Shown in pieces: positions 22,520-32,730 of a stretch of 64,000 nucleotides of DNA. Source of the DNA: Mycolicibacterium sp. ND9-15 (GTDB taxonomy: Bacteria > Actinomycetota > Actinomycetes > Mycobacteriales > Mycobacteriaceae). The translations under genes and the position numbers were made by a program. Below the pieces are notes generated by a model, which ran no database searches, was not told the origin of the DNA, and worked only from the letters and a program-made list of their open reading frames with translations. The stretch lies in assembly GCF_035918395.1 (NCBI RefSeq), contig NZ_CP142362.1:1897501-1961500 (forward strand). Reading direction: 5' to 3'. The first letter of the stretch is position 1. Each line of letters opens with the position of its first letter.

Positions 22520-24568
22520 ATGTCGCGCCGCATCTCCTGGGTACTGGCGGTGCTCGTCGTCCTGCTCTCCGGTGCGCTGATGGGGCTCATCGGCAGCGAC
22601 GACTCGAGCGCGCGGTCACCGGTGCTCGTGTCCGACTCCGCCGAATCGGCGCGCGTCGACGCGCTGCGGAGCCAGTTCCCCGACGGCGAACGCGTCCCCG
22701 CGATCGTCGTGATCACCCGCATCGACGGAACGCCGCTCAGCCCTGCCGACGTCGACGCCGTCAACCGGAAGTGGCCGGCGGCCCAGGTGTCCACCGACGG
22801 CGCGGCCGCCCTGGCGGTGGTGCCGCTGAACGCCGAACTCACCGGGTTCGAACTCAACGAAGAGGTCAAGAAGGTACGCGCAGATGCCGCCGAGGGTCTG
22901 CCCGCCGATCTGCGCAGCGAGGTCACCGGCGGCCCGGCGTTCGGCGCCGATATCGCGAACTCGTTCTCGGGGGCCAACTTCACGCTGCTCGCCGTCACCG
23001 CGGCGGTGGTGGCGCTGCTGTTGATCATCACCTACCGCTCCCCCGTGCTGTGGCTGGTGCCGCTGGCGGTGATCGGCTTCGCCGACAGGGTCGCCGCGGT
23101 GCTCGGCACGGCGGTCGCCCAGGCGGTCGGCATGAGCCCGGACGGTTCGACGTCGGGCATCACCAGTGTCTTGGTCTTCGGCGCGGGCACCAACTACGCG
23201 CTGCTGCTCATATCGCGGTACCGGGAAGAGTTGGGCCGCACCGAGAACCATCGCGACGCACTGGACACCGCGGTGCGCCGCGCCGGTCCGGCGGTAATCG
23301 CCAGCAATGCCACCGTGGTGCTGGCGCTGCTCACGCTGGTGTTCGCGTCGTCACCGAGCGTGCGTAGCCTCGGCGTGCAGGCGGCGGCGGGACTGATCGT
23401 GGCGGCGGTGTTCGTGCTGCTGGTGTTGCCGCCGCTGCTCGGCCTGTTCGGCAAGCGGTTGTTCTGGCCGTTCATCCCGAAGGTCGGGGACCGGGCGCTG
23501 ACCGACAGCGGCGTCTGGCACGGCATCGCCGAGGCGGTGGCCCGCAGGCCTGGTCGCGTCGCAGCGGTGGCGCTCGCCGGTCTGGCGCTGCTGTGCACCG
23601 GGTTGGCGGCCACCCCGCTCGGGCTGTCACAGACCGAACAATTCCGGGTGCAGGCGGAGTCGGTCAGCGGATACGAACGGCTCGCCGACCACTTCCCGAG
23701 CGGCCTGACCGACCCCACGCGTGTCATCGCGGCCACGGACCGCGCCGCCGACGTGCAGCGCGCGATCACCGAGACACCCGGGGTGGTGTCGGCCCACCCC
23801 GCGGGCCAGACCCCGACCGGTCTGACGCAGTGGTCGGTGGTGCTCGAGGCCGCACCCGCTTCGGATGAGGCGTTCGGAACCATTGACAGACTGCGTCATT
23901 CGGTACGCGACGTCGATCCGGGGGCACTGGTCGGCGGCTCCGATGCGACCGCGCGCGATGCCGGCGCGGCGGCGTCGCGGGATCGGATGGTGGTGGTTCC
24001 GGCAATCCTGCTCGTGGTTCTCGCGGTGCTCTACGTGTTACTGCGCGCCGCGCTCGCGCCGTTGGTTCTGGTGGCGGTGACGGTGTTGAGCTCACTGGCC
24101 GCGCTGGGTCTCGGCGGGTGGGCCAGCGTGCATCTGTTCGACTTTCCCGCGCTGGACAACACCACGCCGCTGTTCGCGTTCCTGTTCCTGGTCGCGCTCG
24201 GCGTGGACTACACGATCTTCCTGGTCACCCGCGCCCGTGAGGAGACCCCCGAACACGGCACCCGCGACGGGATCGTGCGCGCCGTGTCCGCGACCGGGGC
24301 GGTGATCACCAGCGCGGGCATCGTGCTCGCCGCGGTGTTCTGCGTACTCGGCGTGCTGCCGCTGATCGTGCTGACCCAGATCGGCATCATCGTCGGCCTC
24401 GGCATCCTGCTCGACACGTTCATCGTGCGCACCGTGATCATCCCCGCCCTGTTCACGCTCATCGGGCCGCGCATCTGGTGGCCCGCGCTGCGGGGCGAGG
24501 ACTACCGTTCAGGCGGTGGAGCAGCACACGGTAGGCACCGCGCTGGGCAGGTTGCGGATCCAAGTTAG
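22520..24568 (+). CDS. MMPL/RND-family membrane transporter
   Basis: A 682-residue RND-type protein with two MMPL modules. Each has a large external domain after the first helix and a cluster of five or six helices: residues about 160-310 and 490-660. GVDYTIFLVTRAREE in the second module and FGAGTNYALLLISRYREE in the first are the MMPL helix-4 motif. It is shorter than the mycobacterial MmpL lipid exporters and resembles the smaller drug-type MMPLs. Divergent control by MarR suggests a drug or fatty-acid efflux role. The last 53 bases overlap the alpha/beta hydrolase gene. Confidence 0.9.
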   Translation: MSRRISWVLAVLVVLLSGALMGLIGSDDSSARSPVLVSDSAESARVDALRSQFPDGERVPAIVVITRIDGTPLSPADVDAVNRKWPAAQVSTDGAAALAVVPLNAELTGFELNEEVKKVRADAAEGLPADLRSEVTGGPAFGADIANSFSGANFTLLAVTAAVVALLLIITYRSPVLWLVPLAVIGFADRVAAVLGTAVAQAVGMSPDGSTSGITSVLVFGAGTNYALLLISRYREELGRTENHRDALDTAVRRAGPAVIASNATVVLALLTLVFASSPSVRSLGVQAAAGLIVAAVFVLLVLPPLLGLFGKRLFWPFIPKVGDRALTDSGVWHGIAEAVARRPGRVAAVALAGLALLCTGLAATPLGLSQTEQFRVQAESVSGYERLADHFPSGLTDPTRVIAATDRAADVQRAITETPGVVSAHPAGQTPTGLTQWSVVLEAAPASDEAFGTIDRLRHSVRDVDPGALVGGSDATARDAGAAASRDRMVVVPAILLVVLAVLYVLLRAALAPLVLVAVTVLSSLAALGLGGWASVHLFDFPALDNTTPLFAFLFLVALGVDYTIFLVTRAREETPEHGTRDGIVRAVSATGAVITSAGIVLAAVFCVLGVLPLIVLTQIGIIVGLGILLDTFIVRTVIIPALFTLIGPRIWWPALRGEDYRSGGGAAHGRHRAGQVADPS

Positions 24569-25319
24569 CGGCTCAGGCGAGCCGATGATGTTCTGGCCGA
24601 GCCTGCTGATGACCGGTGACATGTGGTCCGCGCAGGCGGCACATTTCGGGCCCGACCGGCGCGTCATCCTGGTCGACCCGCCGGGGCACGGCGGCAGCGA
24701 AAAGCTCACGGCGCCGTTCACTTTCGACCAGTGCGCGCAGTGCATCGTCGACATCCTCGACGCTCTGGGCGTGCAGCGCACCCACTTCGTCGGAAACTCG
24801 TGGGGCGGGATGATCGGTGGCACGTTCGCCGCGACGCATCCCGGGCGGATCGGGCGCGCCGTGCTGATGAACTGCACGGCACAGCGGGCGGGGCTCCGCC
24901 AGCGCGTCGAATTCGGCCTGCTGCTGCGAACGGCTCGGCTGATGGGTGGGATCCGGCCGCCGGTGACCCGCTCGGTGCTCAAGGCGTTCCTGGGCCCTAC
25001 CACGTTGGCCACGCGACCCGACGTCGTGGCCTTCGTGCGCGACACCGTGCAGTCCGCCGATGTGCGATCCGCCGGGTGGGCGGTGCGAAGCATCGTGGAC
25101 CGGCCGGACCAACGCGCGTTGTTCGGCCGGATCACGACGCCGGTACTGGTGGTCGCGGGCAGGGAGGACGCGACCTTTCCGGTGCCGGAAACACTCGCGA
25201 TGGCCGCGGCCATCCCGGGCGGCGAGGCCGTGGTGCTCGACGGTGTCGCGCACCTGGCCGGGCTCGAGGATCCGGACCTGGTCAGCGAGGTCATCGAGGG
25301 CTTCGTGTTTCGCGGGTAG
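24516..25319 (+). CDS. Alpha/beta hydrolase
   Basis: A 267-residue alpha/beta-hydrolase-fold protein. The nucleophile elbow GNSWGG places Ser95. The acid residue is in VAGREDATFP and the His in GVAHLAGLEDPD. DPPGHGGSEK is the conserved oxyanion-side strand. The GTG start lies inside the end of the MMPL gene, implying co-transcription. Homologues include esterases and 3-oxoadipate enol-lactonase-like enzymes. The substrate is unknown. Confidence 0.88.
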   Translation: MEQHTVGTALGRLRIQVSGSGEPMMFWPSLLMTGDMWSAQAAHFGPDRRVILVDPPGHGGSEKLTAPFTFDQCAQCIVDILDALGVQRTHFVGNSWGGMIGGTFAATHPGRIGRAVLMNCTAQRAGLRQRVEFGLLLRTARLMGGIRPPVTRSVLKAFLGPTTLATRPDVVAFVRDTVQSADVRSAGWAVRSIVDRPDQRALFGRITTPVLVVAGREDATFPVPETLAMAAAIPGGEAVVLDGVAHLAGLEDPDLVSEVIEGFVFRG

Positions 25320-25354
25320 CGTCGAGCCCGTGACGTGCAGTTCGGGTTCTTCCA

Positions 25355-25392
25355 CTTCATCTGCGGTCTGACGTCTTTGTCAGTGGATGAAG
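25355..25392. promoter_or_regulatory. Palindrome before the ferredoxin gene
   Basis: CTTCATC (25355-25361) pairs with GATGAAG (25386-25392). Inside it TGAC (25369-25372) pairs with GTCA (25379-25382). It lies between the hydrolase stop and the ferredoxin start. It may be an operator or a weak terminator. Confidence 0.4.
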
Positions 25393-25410
25393 AGACGAAG
25401 GGGTGACGAA

Positions 25411-25602
25411 GTGAGAGTGCAAGCCGACCGCGACGTCTGCATCCAGGCCGGCAACTGCGTGATGTCGGCCGGCGCCGTTTTCGACCAGGACGACGACGGG
25501 ATCGTCGTCGTGCTCGTCGATGAGGTGCCCGACGACGAACTCGACCACGTCGAAGAGGCCGTGAAGCTCTGTCCGTCACAGGCTTTGCGGCTCGTCGACT
25601 AG
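25411..25602 (+). CDS. 3Fe-4S-type ferredoxin
   Basis: A 63-residue small ferredoxin of the type that serves cytochrome P450s. Cysteines are in CIQAGNC and KLCPSQAL, giving three of the four usual ligands as in 3Fe-4S mycobacterial ferredoxins. GTG 25411 (MRVQADRDVC) is chosen because GAAGGGG lies before it; ATG 25387 would add eight residues. No P450 or reductase gene is adjacent, so its partner lies elsewhere. Confidence 0.85.
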   Translation: MRVQADRDVCIQAGNCVMSAGAVFDQDDDGIVVVLVDEVPDDELDHVEEAVKLCPSQALRLVD

Positions 25603-25613
25603 CCGCCAGGAGG

Positions 25614-26246
25614 CTACGGCTGCCCGGGGAGCAACTGGATCATCAACCCGTTCGCCTCGGCGAGCAGGCTGTCGCCGGGATCTCGCAACTCGGCGTTGAC
25701 GAACGCCTTGCGCCCCTCGGCCTCCCGCAGCCAGCCGCGGGCCGTCAACTCGGTATCGATCGGGGTGACCTTGCGGTAGTCGACGTGCAGAAAACCGGTA
25801 CGGCTGATCGGCCGGCCGACGGCGTGGATCACCATGCCGAACACCGAGTCGAACAGCAGCGGCAGCACCCCGCCGTGCACTGCGGAGTTGCCCCCGACGT
25901 GGTAGCGGCTGAACTGCACCTTCAGCTCCACCCCGTCCGGGTTCAAATTCACGTCGCGGTACGGCGGCATCAGCAGGCTGCCCGCGCCGGGCAGCGACGG
26001 CACCCGGTTGGCCGGGCCGGCGCCCTCGGCCGCCCGGAACGGGTCGAGCAGCGCCACCAGGGCTTCGGCTTGGTCGGCGGCCCGCTCCCAGGTGTCGCCG
26101 TCCGGATCGGCCGACACCGCCAGGTCCTGTGCGCGGCGCATCGCCGCCAGGAACCGGCCGAACCCAGGACCGGGTTCGGCCCGTTGATAGTTCGGGAACC
26201 CGCCGTGCTTGTCGTAGTCAGGGTCTTCGAGGTGCGGATCCGTCAT
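25614..26246 (-). CDS. PaaI/hotdog-fold thioesterase-like protein, Rv0356c-like
   Basis: A 210-residue protein with a hotdog domain in the C-terminal 130 residues. SAVHGGVLPLLFDSVFGMVIHA is the PaaI-type HGG(V/A)-x-x-x-x-D active-site block, and the chain ends with RKAFVNAELRDPGDSLLAEANGL. ATG 26246 (MTDPHLED) is preferred; the longer frame adds atypical residues overlapping purA. It follows purA by 28 bases on the same strand, as Rv0356c does. It probably hydrolyses an acyl-CoA thioester; the acyl group is unknown. Confidence 0.87.
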   Translation of the reverse strand: MTDPHLEDPDYDKHGGFPNYQRAEPGPGFGRFLAAMRRAQDLAVSADPDGDTWERAADQAEALVALLDPFRAAEGAGPANRVPSLPGAGSLLMPPYRDVNLNPDGVELKVQFSRYHVGGNSAVHGGVLPLLFDSVFGMVIHAVGRPISRTGFLHVDYRKVTPIDTELTARGWLREAEGRKAFVNAELRDPGDSLLAEANGLMIQLLPGQP

Positions 26247-26274
26247 CGCTGTCGGCTCTTCGCGCAAGCACTCA

Positions 26275-27594
<1,320 letters not shown>

Positions 27595-27648
27595 TCAAAC
27601 CTTGTTGCAGCCGGTGAGCTACCTTATCCCAGCCGCTTGTGAGGAGCC

Positions 27649-28230
27649 GTGTTGAGCACCACTGACGTCGTGGTGTTGCGTTTCGGCCGCCGTCGGTTGC
27701 CTCGTGCGCTGCGCGGGCTTCCGGTCGCCGAAACCGCCGATATCCCCTGCCGCCGCCTCCTCGTCGTCGGCTCCCAAGCGGACTTGGCGACGGTGCTGAC
27801 CCGGCTGCTGCGCACCGATCGACTCGGCGTCGAGGTGGCGCACGTGCGACGTCGGTGGCATGCGCGACGGGCGCTGCGCGGGAGCGCGACCCGGGTTCCG
27901 CTGATCCGCGACGACGGGGGCACCGTGCTGGTCGGCGCGGCCGAATGGCGCGGCGATCCGGCCGGACAACCGCTGCACGGCGAAGCGGTCGTCGACGACA
28001 TCGTGTTGTTCGACGGTGACGCGCCGGGCGTGCGGATCGAGCCGACGGACACCATGCCCGGGCTGCGGGCGGCCGTCGTGGGCACCCGCCCACGACGCTG
28101 GCTGACAGGGCGGGCGGCCCAGCTCGGCACCACCGGCGCCATCGTCGTCCGTGACGGGGTGTCCGCCGCTCGACCGGTCAAGCGTTCGACGTTTTACCGG
28201 CACACCGAGGGCTGGCTGCGGGTGCGCTGA
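27649..28230 (+). CDS. Conserved hypothetical protein, Rv0358-like
   Basis: A 193-residue, arginine-rich soluble protein without a recognised domain. It has the same place and length class as Rv0358 of M. tuberculosis, divergent from purA and before the M50 protease. GTG 27649 and TTG 27652 are both possible starts after GAGGAG; the first is taken. No cysteine cluster beyond Cys34 and no catalytic motif is seen. Function unknown. Confidence 0.8.
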   Translation: MLSTTDVVVLRFGRRRLPRALRGLPVAETADIPCRRLLVVGSQADLATVLTRLLRTDRLGVEVAHVRRRWHARRALRGSATRVPLIRDDGGTVLVGAAEWRGDPAGQPLHGEAVVDDIVLFDGDAPGVRIEPTDTMPGLRAAVVGTRPRRWLTGRAAQLGTTGAIVVRDGVSAARPVKRSTFYRHTEGWLRVR

Positions 28231-28249
28231 CAGCCGGTAGCGTCGACGC

Positions 28250-29032
28250 GTGAACGTTCGTCCGCTGCACCAGTCGGTGCGGCCCAGCCCCGTCTTCCTG
28301 GCGATCGTGGCGGCCACCGTGGCCGGTGGCGCGGTGGCGTGGACGTGCGCGACGGACTACTCCCGACCACTCGCCTACGTCGGGGTGTTCACGTTCGTGA
28401 TCGCGGGCTGGTTGGTGTCGTTGTGCGTGCACGAGTTCGCCCACGCGTACACCGCGTGGCGGTTCGGCGACCGCGACGTCGCGGTGCGCGGCTACCTCAC
28501 GCTCAACCCGCTCAGGTACTCCAATCCGCTGTTGTCGATCGGGCTGCCGGTGCTGGTCATCGCGATCGGCGGGATCGGCCTGCCCGGTGGGGCGGTGTAC
28601 GTCCGCACGGGATGGATGACCGAGCGTCAGCGCACGCTGGTCAGCCTCGCCGGACCGTCCACCAACCTCGTCTTCGCGGTGCTGGTGCTGGTGCTGACCA
28701 GCGTGCTCTACGACCCGGCGCACGGCGTCTTCTGGGCCGGGATGGCGTTCCTCGGGTTCCTCCAGGTGACGGCGTTCGTTCTGAACATGCTTCCGGTGCC
28801 CGGCCTCGACGGGTACGGCGCGCTCGAGCCGCATCTGAGCCCGCAGACCCAACGCGCGGTGGCTCCGGCCAAGCAGTGGGGGCTGCTGATCTTGCTGCTG
28901 CTGCTTTTCACGCCGGGACTCAACCAGTGGTTCTGGCAGACGGTGCTGTGGTTCTTCGACTTCTCCGGGGTGCCGCGCCCGCTGGTTTGGCTCGGCAGCG
29001 ACCTCACCCGCTTCTGGTCGGCCTGGTTCTAG
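28250..29032 (+). CDS. Site-2-protease-family membrane metalloprotease, Rv0359-like
   Basis: A 260-residue intramembrane zinc protease with about six helices. HEFAHAYTAWRFGD contains the zinc motif HEFAH near residue 60. NMLPVPGLDGYG is the second motif supplying the Asp ligand. There is no PDZ domain. Homologues cleave membrane-anchored regulators, but the substrate is unknown. It starts 20 bases after the Rv0358-like gene, likely the same transcript. Confidence 0.93.
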   Translation: MNVRPLHQSVRPSPVFLAIVAATVAGGAVAWTCATDYSRPLAYVGVFTFVIAGWLVSLCVHEFAHAYTAWRFGDRDVAVRGYLTLNPLRYSNPLLSIGLPVLVIAIGGIGLPGGAVYVRTGWMTERQRTLVSLAGPSTNLVFAVLVLVLTSVLYDPAHGVFWAGMAFLGFLQVTAFVLNMLPVPGLDGYGALEPHLSPQTQRAVAPAKQWGLLILLLLLFTPGLNQWFWQTVLWFFDFSGVPRPLVWLGSDLTRFWSAWF

Positions 29033-29063
29033 TCGCCGTGCGGACGTCCGCGCCCTTGCAACA

Positions 29064-29081
29064 TATGCGGACTTGCGCATA
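29064..29081. promoter_or_regulatory. Palindromic operator candidate before the CDF exporter
   Basis: TATGCG-GACTTG-CGCATA is a perfect 6-6-6 dyad ending ten bases before the ATG of the cation exporter. Its ATATG...CAT style resembles operators of ArsR/SmtB-type metal sensors. The identity of the regulator is inference. Confidence 0.5.
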
Positions 29082-29091
29082 GATTGCTGGC

Positions 29092-29982
29092 ATGGGAGCC
29101 GGCCACGATCACAGTAGAGGCGACACCCGGGTGAGCCGGATGGTCATCGCCGCTGCGGTCCTCACCGCGTTCTTCGTCATCGAGCTGGTCACGGCGCTGG
29201 TGATCAACTCCATCGCGCTGCTGGCCGACGCCGGTCACATGCTCACCGACCTGGTCGCGATGTTCATGGGCCTCACGGCGATCCTGCTCGCCCGGCACGG
29301 CAGCGCCTCGCCCGCCCGCACGTACGGGTGGCACCGCGCCGAGGTGTTCACCGCCGTGGCCAACGCCGTGCTGCTGCTCGGAGTCGCGGCTTTCATCCTC
29401 TTTGAGGCGATCGAGCGGATCGGCGATGCGCCCGATGTGCCCGGCGTGCCGATGATCGTCGTCGCAGTCGCGGGCCTGTTGGCCAACGCCGTCGTCATGA
29501 TGCTGCTGCGCTCGCACTCCGAGACGAGCCTGGCCGTCAAGGGCGCCTACATGGAGGTCCTCGCCGACACCGTCGGCAGCATCGGGGTGCTCATCGCCGG
29601 CATCGTCACGGTCACGACGGGCTGGCCCTACGCCGACGTCGTGGTCGCGGTGTTCGTCGCGCTGTGGGTGCTGCCGCGGGCGTTCTCACTGGCGCGCGCG
29701 GCGCTGCGGATCCTGTCGGAGTCCTCGCCCGCGCACATCGACGTCGACGAGTTGCGCGGCGCTCTTTGTGCCGTCGAAGGCGTCACCGATGTGCACGACC
29801 TGCATGTGTGGACGCTGGTGCCGGGGAAGGACATGGTCACCGCGCACCTGACCAGCAACCGGGATTCGGCGCTGGTGCTCGACGACGCGCGGGCCGTGCT
29901 GACCGCCCGCGGGCTGGACCATGCGACGGTCCAGGTGGAACCGGGCGACAGCACCGGCGACTGCAACTGCGAAGCGGAGTAG
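29092..29982 (+). CDS. Cation diffusion facilitator (zinc-type efflux), ZitB/CzcD-like
   Basis: A 296-residue CDF exporter with six membrane helices and a C-terminal cytoplasmic metal-sensing domain. The helix-2 site is DAGHMLTD (His49, Asp53). The helix-5 site reads EVLAD (Glu155, Asp159), whereas zinc CDFs usually have His-x-x-x-Asp. HDHSRGD at the start and DCNCEAE at the end are small metal-binding tails. It should export zinc or a related divalent ion by proton antiport. A dyad sits just upstream. It ends flush against the convergent DUF3151 gene. Confidence 0.9.
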   Translation: MGAGHDHSRGDTRVSRMVIAAAVLTAFFVIELVTALVINSIALLADAGHMLTDLVAMFMGLTAILLARHGSASPARTYGWHRAEVFTAVANAVLLLGVAAFILFEAIERIGDAPDVPGVPMIVVAVAGLLANAVVMMLLRSHSETSLAVKGAYMEVLADTVGSIGVLIAGIVTVTTGWPYADVVVAVFVALWVLPRAFSLARAALRILSESSPAHIDVDELRGALCAVEGVTDVHDLHVWTLVPGKDMVTAHLTSNRDSALVLDDARAVLTARGLDHATVQVEPGDSTGDCNCEAE

Positions 29983-30399
29983 TCAGGCCAGCCCGAGTTC
30001 GGTCCGCGCCGACGGGTCGCAGTCGTCGAGCAGGTCCAGGCAGCGCTGGGTCTCGTCGGTTTCGCCGATGGCGTCGGCCGCCCGCGCGAGCGCGGCCACA
30101 CAGCGCAGGAACCCGCGGTTGGGTTCGTGGCGGTAGGGCACCGGGCCGAAGCCCTTCCACCCGTTGCGGCGCAACTGGTCCAGCCCGCGGTGGTAGCCGG
30201 TGCGCGCGTAGGCGTACGCGGTGATCGCCCTGTCCTCGGCCAGCGCCCCTTCGGCCAGCGTCGCCCACGCGACCGAAGCCGAGGGATGTGCGGCCGCCAC
30301 GATCGCCGGTTTCTCGCCCGCGGCGAGTTCGGCTTCGGCGGCGCTGTCGCCGGGCAGCAGCACCGGATCCGGTCCGAGCAGATCACCCATCCCTGTCAT
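29983..30399 (-). CDS. DUF3151 protein, Rv0360c-like
   Basis: A 138-residue conserved actinobacterial protein of DUF3151. GWKGFGPVPYRHEPNRGFLRC and ARTGYHRGLDQLRRNGWKG are its hallmark blocks. It is mostly helical, soluble, and of unknown function. The order CDF exporter, DUF3151, Rv0361-like gene is conserved apart from the exporter. The 3' end abuts the CDF stop with no gap. Confidence 0.88.
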   Translation of the reverse strand: MTGMGDLLGPDPVLLPGDSAAEAELAAGEKPAIVAAAHPSASVAWATLAEGALAEDRAITAYAYARTGYHRGLDQLRRNGWKGFGPVPYRHEPNRGFLRCVAALARAADAIGETDETQRCLDLLDDCDPSARTELGLA

Positions 30400-30513
30400 G
30401 GGCCCATTGTGCCGTGTGCGTCATCGCCGGCGGCGACGCACGGGTCTGAGCGCAGACCCGGACCGGGTGACTAAGCTTCCGCCGTAGCGTCGTAAGGGAG
30501 GACCGCAGCAGGC

Positions 30514-31353
30514 ATGTCGAATCCATCAGGGCCTGACCAGCCGGGAGATCTTCCGGACGGGTCGGACGCCTCGGACGTTGGAGCCTCCGAGAATCCCCAG
30601 GCGCCCGAGACCACGGGCGAGGCCGCCGACCCTGTGACCGAGGTGATCGAGCCGCACGGCGACCACGAACCCGAGACCGAGGTGATGGCACCCGCCCAAC
30701 CGCAGGCGGACGCGGTGCCGGGAACCGAGGGGGGCGAACGCCGGTTCACCGCACCCTCGGGATTCGACGCGGGCACGACGCAGAGGATCGACAGCCCGGC
30801 CGATCCGGCCACCGAGGTGTTTTCGCCGCCGGGAGCGCCTGGACAACAGAGACCTGTTGCCCCGCAGGTCATTCCGCCGCGCAGCGAGTCGCCCAAGCCG
30901 CCCCCGCAGCAGCGGAGCAGCTGGGGCTGGGTGGTGGCGGTGGTGCTGGTCATCGCCGCGCTGGTCGCGATCGCGGTGCTGGGCACCGTGCTGCTGACCC
31001 GCGACTCGGGACCCAAGGTGTCGCAGGAGGAGATGGTGCGCAACACCATCGAGGAGTTCGACACCGCGATCCAGAACGGTGATCTGGCGAAACTCCGCAG
31101 CATCACCTGCGGCAGCAAGCGGGACATCTACGTCAAGTACGACGACGAGACCTGGCGGGAGATCCACGAACGGGTGGCCGCCGCCAAGCAGTATCCCGTG
31201 GTCGCCAGCATCGACCAGGTGGTGATCAACGGGGACCACGCCGAGGCGAACGTCACCGCGTTCATGGCCTACGCACCCGAGACCCGGTCCACCCGCAGCT
31301 TCGATCTGGAGTTCCGCGACGACCAGTGGAAGGTCTGTCAGGCGCCCCAATAA
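30514..31353 (+). CDS. Single-pass membrane protein, Rv0361-like
   Basis: A 279-residue protein. The first 130 residues are acidic, proline-rich and probably disordered. One helix follows at about 139-163 (VVAVVLVIAALVAIAVLGTVLL), then a small exterior domain of NTF2-like type ending WKVCQAPQ. The domain starts with a Cys (ITCGSKRD) that could pair with the terminal Cys. Position matches Rv0361. A relative of similar plan is at 20188-20646. Function unknown. Confidence 0.83.
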   Translation: MSNPSGPDQPGDLPDGSDASDVGASENPQAPETTGEAADPVTEVIEPHGDHEPETEVMAPAQPQADAVPGTEGGERRFTAPSGFDAGTTQRIDSPADPATEVFSPPGAPGQQRPVAPQVIPPRSESPKPPPQQRSSWGWVVAVVLVIAALVAIAVLGTVLLTRDSGPKVSQEEMVRNTIEEFDTAIQNGDLAKLRSITCGSKRDIYVKYDDETWREIHERVAAAKQYPVVASIDQVVINGDHAEANVTAFMAYAPETRSTRSFDLEFRDDQWKVCQAPQ

Positions 31354-31372
31354 GGGATTTCGGTGCGCTACC

Positions 31373-31387
31373 GATCGCTGCGCGACG
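31373..31387. repeat. Target-site duplication, left copy
   Basis: GATCGCTGCGCGACG is repeated exactly at 32716-32730, directly flanking both ends of the element. The 15-bp length is at the upper end for IS481-family insertions. Perfect identity suggests a recent insertion. Confidence 0.88.
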
Positions 31388-32715
31388 TGTGGTGTCTCGG
31401 GACATCGCTGACACTTATGTCTCGGGACATCGCTGACACTCATGATGCCGGTTTGGGCTCGCGGGTGCGATAGGTGCGGGTGGTCTTGTCGATGGACTGG
31501 TAGTTGCGTGTGGGATCGGCAGTGAGAGTGCGCACGAGTCGGTTGCCGCTGAAGATGGTGATGTGCTCGCCGTCGCGGATGACATCGCAGTCGTGGCCGG
31601 CCCAGCGCAGCCCGACGTTGACCTTGTAGGGCGCGACGAACACCTGTCCCGACTTCTCTCCGACGGTGCGGCGGCTGACGAACACCGGTGCGGGCAGTGG
31701 ACGCTCGGCGGGGCGGGCCATGACGGTGGCGCTGAATGCCTCGGCCGGGGTGGCGCCACGTAGCGCGCGGTGCGGCCGTTGGTGGTTGTAATAGGTGCGG
31801 AACTGCTCGAGCAGGGCGTTGAGTTCCTCGACAGTAGCCGCCGGATCGCGGGCAGACAGCCACTTCTTCAGCGTCTGCCAGAACCGCTCGATCTTGCCGC
31901 AGGTCTGCGGGTGAAACGGCGTCGAGTTGATGGTCCGCACCCCGAGAGCGCGCAGATTGACCTCGAAAGCTGATTCATGCGCGTGGAAGCGGCCAGTGTA
32001 GACGATTCCGTTGTCCGACAACGACATCGATGGTATCCCGCACTCGTCGATGCCTGCCAGCATCACCTCCCAGACAAGCTCGGCGTCCGCGTCACCGGCA
32101 CCCGCGCGCAAACCCACCACATACCGGGAGTGGTCGTCGAGACTGCCCGCGATGCCCACCGCGCTGCCGTCGGCCAGCGTCCATCCGGTCCAATCGGACT
32201 GCCAACACTCGTTGGGCCGATCGAAGCAAAACCGTTTGGTCGCCGACTTCGGCCGCTTCTGTGGCTGCGGGACGATCGCCCCGCGACGGGTCAAGATCTG
32301 CCACACCGTCGACACTGACGGCACCGCGATACCCTCGCGCTGCAACGACCACACGATCGACTGTGCACCGTGATCGCGGCCATCCTCGATCAACTGCTTA
32401 CGCCGCAACACGATCAGGTCTTCCACCTCGACCGGGGTCTGCCCCGGCGAAGTCAGCGGACGCCGCGACCGATCCTGCAGACCCTCGATCCCACCGTCAC
32501 GGAAACGCTTGCGGAACTTGTAATACGTCTGTCGACTGATCGCGCTGTCCCGGCAGAACTGCGCCACGTTGTCGACCTGGCCGGCCAACGCCGAAGCCAT
32601 CCGAATGTCCATCGCCGTCACCTTCTGAGCCATGAGCCATCCTGGCCCAGGCCCTACTCAAGTGTCAGCGATGTCCCGAGACATACAACTGTCAGCGATG
32701 TCCCCGAACAGAACA
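31388..32715 (-). mobile_element. IS481-family insertion sequence, complete
   Basis: A 1328-bp element starting TGT and ending ACA. Both termini carry two spaced copies of a repeat like TGTCTCGGGACATCGCTGACA: left at 31393-31414 and 31418-31439, right (inverted) at 32662-32683 and 32690-32710. The outer right copy differs slightly (CCCCGAACA). One intact transposase gene fills the interior. A 15-bp duplication flanks it. It looks whole and potentially active. Confidence 0.92.
31440..32633 (-). CDS. IS481-family DDE transposase
   Basis: A 397-residue transposase. The N-terminal helix-turn-helix (FCRDSAISRQTYYKFRKRF) binds the ends. The catalytic DDE core shows QSDWTGW (first Asp), LSDNGIVYTG (second Asp) and KIERFWQTLKKWL (Glu). 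A C-terminal beta-rich region of about 100 residues follows, as in longer IS481 members. No frameshift or stop is seen. The stop codon adjoins the inner left repeat. Confidence 0.95.
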   Translation of the reverse strand: MAQKVTAMDIRMASALAGQVDNVAQFCRDSAISRQTYYKFRKRFRDGGIEGLQDRSRRPLTSPGQTPVEVEDLIVLRRKQLIEDGRDHGAQSIVWSLQREGIAVPSVSTVWQILTRRGAIVPQPQKRPKSATKRFCFDRPNECWQSDWTGWTLADGSAVGIAGSLDDHSRYVVGLRAGAGDADAELVWEVMLAGIDECGIPSMSLSDNGIVYTGRFHAHESAFEVNLRALGVRTINSTPFHPQTCGKIERFWQTLKKWLSARDPAATVEELNALLEQFRTYYNHQRPHRALRGATPAEAFSATVMARPAERPLPAPVFVSRRTVGEKSGQVFVAPYKVNVGLRWAGHDCDVIRDGEHITIFSGNRLVRTLTADPTRNYQSIDKTTRTYRTREPKPAS

Positions 32716-32730
32716 GATCGCTGCGCGACG
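32716..32730. repeat. Target-site duplication, right copy
   Basis: An exact copy of GATCGCTGCGCGACG at 31373-31387. It abuts the terminal ACA of the insertion sequence. Confidence 0.88.

Noticed and set aside
31393..31439. Short tandem repeat resembling a CRISPR start
   Set aside because: Two 22-bp copies with a 3-base spacer are the terminal repeats of the IS481 element and recur inverted at the other end.
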